Below are positions 17,094 to 19,133 of a stretch of DNA of 19,133 nucleotides, piece after piece. The notes beneath the pieces are model-generated. The model was not told the origin of the DNA and searched no databases. It saw nothing but the letters and a program-made list of their open reading frames with translations. The stretch spans positions 1 to 19,133 of the forward strand of contig CAZILN010000356.1 of NCBI GenBank assembly GCA_964540005.1. The letters are read 5' to 3'. The position numbers were made by a program, and so were the translations under genes. The DNA is from CAZILN01 sp964540005 (GTDB lineage: Bacteria > Bacteroidota > Bacteroidia > Bacteroidales > SM23-62). The number at the start of each line of letters is the position of its first letter. Positions within the stretch are counted from its first letter, which is position 1.

Positions 17094-17137
17094 TGCGCTC
17101 GCTTACCCCGCCGCAAGCAGCGGGGAATGCGATCGCA
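17094..17137. repeat. REP-like hairpin 2
   Basis: The inner stem CCCCGC (17106-17111) / GCGGGG (17120-17125) is extended by an outer near-match, TGCGCTCGC (17094-17102) against GCGATCGCA (17129-17137). This gives a stem of about 18 positions with a few mismatches. It is related to the hairpin at 17038-17072. The region 17041-17375 as a whole (335 bases) holds these two elements, a short ATT-repeat run between them, one small ORF and a -7-like box. Confidence 0.65.
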
Positions 17138-17157
17138 GGATTCATAAAACCCTGAAC

Positions 17158-17304
17158 ATGAAAAGATCAATTCTTCTACTATCAGTTCTTTCAGTACTGC
17201 TTTTCAGTGGTGAGGACGATCCATGTTGTCAATCCATCTATGGCATAGATTACAGATATATTCCTGTAGGTATATCTTATAATCACTATCTGTTTAAAAA
17301 GTAG
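17158..17304 (+). CDS. Small predicted secreted peptide (48 aa), unknown
   Basis: An ATG 21 bases after the second REP-like hairpin opens 48 codons. The product begins MKRSILLLSVLSVLLFSG, a good export signal, and continues with EDDPCCQSIYGIDYRYIP and ends SYNHYLFKK. After processing, about 30 residues with an adjacent Cys pair would remain. I recognise no family. It could be a small secreted peptide, a short lipoprotein-like or outer-membrane fragment, or the truncated start of a larger gene. No strong ribosome binding site is seen. Confidence 0.4.
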   Translation: MKRSILLLSVLSVLLFSGEDDPCCQSIYGIDYRYIPVGISYNHYLFKK

Positions 17305-17345
17305 TTATTACTGGTTGAGATCGCATAAATTCCAACCTGATATTG

Positions 17346-17353
17346 TAATTTTG
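17346..17353 (+). promoter_or_regulatory. Bacteroidota-type -7 box (TAATTTTG)
   Basis: TAATTTTG matches TAnnTTTG exactly, 22 bases before the ATG at 17376. No TTTG -33 element at the usual spacing is visible, so this is only half of a promoter. If used, it would give a very short leader for the beta-helix gene. Confidence 0.35.
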
Positions 17354-17375
17354 AGTCAATCCTAAACTTTGATAA

Positions 17376-18659
17376 ATGAAACGAATGAAGAATTTAATTC
17401 TACCGGTATTGCTGGTTGTTCCAATTTCCCTGATTGCTCAGGAAACTAATAAAGCTGATGCATTGGTTACTCCGAAAATTGCTGAACGTGAGATTTCGGT
17501 CGGAGGACCAGATGCCGATCTATCCGGATACAATAATCAATCCATTCAGTATGCAATTGATGCAATAGAAAATACCGGGGGGACCGTTATACTGAATCCC
17601 GGATTATATGAAATAGTTGCACCCGTGCGTATGAAATCGAATGTATGGCTTGTAGGTTCAGGGAAAGAAACAGTCCTGAAAAGGAGTAAAGGCGTACAAA
17701 CACATTATATTATTGATGCAGATTTTGGTGAGTTGAAGCTAATTGTGGAAAATCCCGATGGCTTTGAAATAGGCATGAAAGTGCAGGTGACAGATGAGGT
17801 GCGAAACGGATGCTGGGATGTTTCCACGGCTTATATTACCGATATTGCTGATAATGTGATTTATATTGATAAAGGATTAATTCGTGATTACCGCTCAGAT
17901 TTAAATGGCTTGCTATCCAATGCCTCTTCTGTAATAGAAGTTCTTGATGTAGAAAATTCTTCTGTTTCAAATTTGGTCGTAGATGGCAACCGGTCAGAAA
18001 ACTTTTTTGCAGATGGATGTAACAGTGCAGGAGTACTGATATTAAGATCAAAAAAAATTGTGGTTGATAATGTTCAGGTCAAAGATTTTAACGGAGAAGG
18101 AATCAGCTGGCAGATCACGGAGAATGTAACTGTAAAAAATTGTGAAGTTTCAGGTAGTGGAAACACTGGTCTGCATCCGGGAACAGGTTCACCCTTTTCT
18201 GTTATAGAAAACAACGATGTACATCATAACGATCGTGATGGATTATTTATATGCTGGCGGGTTTATCAAAGTGAGGTACAGGGGAACAAATTCCACCATA
18301 ACGGACGCTATGGTTTATGTACCGGGCACAAAGACAGCGATGTTATTTTTGAGAACAATCATATTTATAATAATAAAAGTGACGGAGTTAATTTGCGCGG
18401 GGAAAGGGAAAGTAATGCTCCTCACAGAAATACTTTTATCAGGAATATAATTGAAAATAATGGAACCGATGGAGGTGGCTACGGGTTTTCCGTTAATTCG
18501 CCTGCCAAAGATCTGGTTTTGGAAGAGAACATTTTCAAGAACTCATTAAAAACACAAAAAGCTGCTGTCTATATTTTTAAAGAAGGTTCGAAACCAAAAA
18601 TGATAAACAACCAATTTGACCGGCATGAATTAGGCGAACTGGTATTGGAGCAAGAGTAA
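17376..18659 (+). CDS. Secreted right-handed parallel beta-helix protein
   Basis: The 427-residue product has a signal peptide (residues 1-22, ending SLIAQ). From about residue 50 it shows the beta-helix pattern. YNNQSIQYAIDAIENTGGTVILNPGLYEI is the opening cap typical of pectate-lyase-superfamily and GH28-type helices. Repeating strands with N-stacks follow, such as NVTVKNCEVSGSGNTGL, VIENNDVHHNDRDGLF, VIFENNHIYNNKSDGV and LVLEENIFKN. Such proteins bind or cleave acidic or neutral polysaccharides, or act as adhesins. No catalytic triad of a specific lyase or hydrolase is recognisable, so I do not name an enzyme. An in-frame Met at residue 4 is an alternative start. It is followed after 73 bases by the cold-shock gene and has no carbohydrate-use genes nearby. 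Confidence 0.8.
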   Translation: MKRMKNLILPVLLVVPISLIAQETNKADALVTPKIAEREISVGGPDADLSGYNNQSIQYAIDAIENTGGTVILNPGLYEIVAPVRMKSNVWLVGSGKETVLKRSKGVQTHYIIDADFGELKLIVENPDGFEIGMKVQVTDEVRNGCWDVSTAYITDIADNVIYIDKGLIRDYRSDLNGLLSNASSVIEVLDVENSSVSNLVVDGNRSENFFADGCNSAGVLILRSKKIVVDNVQVKDFNGEGISWQITENVTVKNCEVSGSGNTGLHPGTGSPFSVIENNDVHHNDRDGLFICWRVYQSEVQGNKFHHNGRYGLCTGHKDSDVIFENNHIYNNKSDGVNLRGERESNAPHRNTFIRNIIENNGTDGGGYGFSVNSPAKDLVLEENIFKNSLKTQKAAVYIFKEGSKPKMINNQFDRHELGELVLEQE

Positions 18660-18732
18660 TTCATGCATTCATGTAAAAATAAAAATGTATCTTCGCTAAA
18701 AATTAAAATAGCTGTTAAACAAAAACTATTAA

Positions 18733-19133
18733 ATGGGTAGATCGCAAGAATCCTTCAACAAAAAGGAAGTAAGAAATAAAAAAGAGAAAAAAAGAAAAGA
18801 AAAAGTACAAAAAAGGCTGGCCAGGAAAGAAGGTGAGAAAAAAAGCAGCCTTGATGACATGATAGCATATGTCGATGAAAATGGGATGATTACTTCAACT
18901 CCTCCCGATCCTGGTAAAAAGAAGGATATTAAACTTGAAGATATTGAGATCAGCGTACCCAACAGGGATTCTACATATAATCTGGACCCGATAAGAAAGG
19001 GTACTGTTACTTACTTCAACGATTCTAAAGGATTTGGCTTTATTAAAGATTCAGAAACACAGGAAAGTGTTTTCTTCCATGTAAACAATACAGAAGAAGA
19101 AGTACAGGAAAACAATGTTGTAAGTTTTGAAGT
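18733..19133 (+). CDS. Cold-shock domain protein with basic N-terminal extension (partial)
   Basis: The gene starts at the ATG at 18733 and runs off the window end after 133 complete codons. Residues 1-38 are strongly basic (KKEVRNKKEKKRKEKVQ-type), followed by an acidic linker containing DDMIAYVDENGMITSTPP. The cold-shock domain begins at about residue 88: KGTVTYFNDSKGFGFIKD with the RNP1-type KGFGFI (99-104), then ESVFFHVNN with the RNP2-type VFFHV (113-117). It binds single-stranded nucleic acid, probably as an RNA chaperone. The long basic extension is common in Bacteroidota homologues. The last part of the domain lies outside the window. Confidence 0.92.
   Translation, partial: MGRSQESFNKKEVRNKKEKKRKEKVQKRLARKEGEKKSSLDDMIAYVDENGMITSTPPDPGKKKDIKLEDIEISVPNRDSTYNLDPIRKGTVTYFNDSKGFGFIKDSETQESVFFHVNNTEEEVQENNVVSFE

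Overview
The window reads as a chromosomal segment from a member of the Bacteroidota, probably an environmental Bacteroidales/Marinilabiliales-type organism (the phylum is well supported by inference, anything finer is a guess). The evidence is weak or absent Shine-Dalgarno sequences before most genes, a perfect TAnnTTTG-type -7 box, a cold-shock protein with the lysine-rich N-terminal extension common in this phylum, an AraC-HTH/TolB-like/TPR regulator, and several lipoproteins. No rRNA, tRNA, CRISPR array, transposase or phage gene is visible.

Region 1-1623 is accessory DNA. It holds two AT-rich lipoprotein genes (META-like, probably frameshifted; and a TonB/AgmX-like plus carboxypeptidase-regulatory-like protein), followed by an imperfect inverted repeat (1365-1449) that resembles an integron attC site, with both bulged bases on the same arm. 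Region 1624-8628 is on the minus strand. It holds a secreted protein joining a glycosyltransferase-like N-terminal domain to a metallo-beta-lactamase-fold alkylsulfatase-like domain, a decayed receiver-domain fragment, and a 1456-residue cytosolic hybrid histidine kinase (REC, seven PAS, HisKA, HATPase, REC).

Region 8905-12884 is a plus-strand run that may be one transcription unit. It encodes an atypical SDR oxidoreductase, a GH5 endoglucanase-like lipoprotein with an Arg where the family normally has an active-site His, a divergent NRAMP-like transporter broken by a one-base frameshift, and a secreted GlcG/HbpS-like protein. Nothing ties these four into one pathway.

Region 12890-17040 is a divergent regulator/target arrangement. 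A membrane-anchored AraC-HTH/TolB-like/TPR regulator (minus) faces an ankyrin-repeat lipoprotein and an acyltransferase-3 membrane protein (plus). The 283-bp gap between them carries a perfect 9-bp-arm palindrome and 20-bp direct repeats, plausible operators. Region 17037-17137 carries two related REP-like hairpins. A tiny secreted-peptide ORF, a right-handed beta-helix protein and the 5' part of a cold-shock protein (cut by the window end) follow.

I do not see a complete, clearly new defence or metabolic system. The strongest leads are the glycosyltransferase-like/sulfatase-like fusion, the attC-like element, and the regulator/ankyrin/acyltransferase locus with its operator-like repeats.
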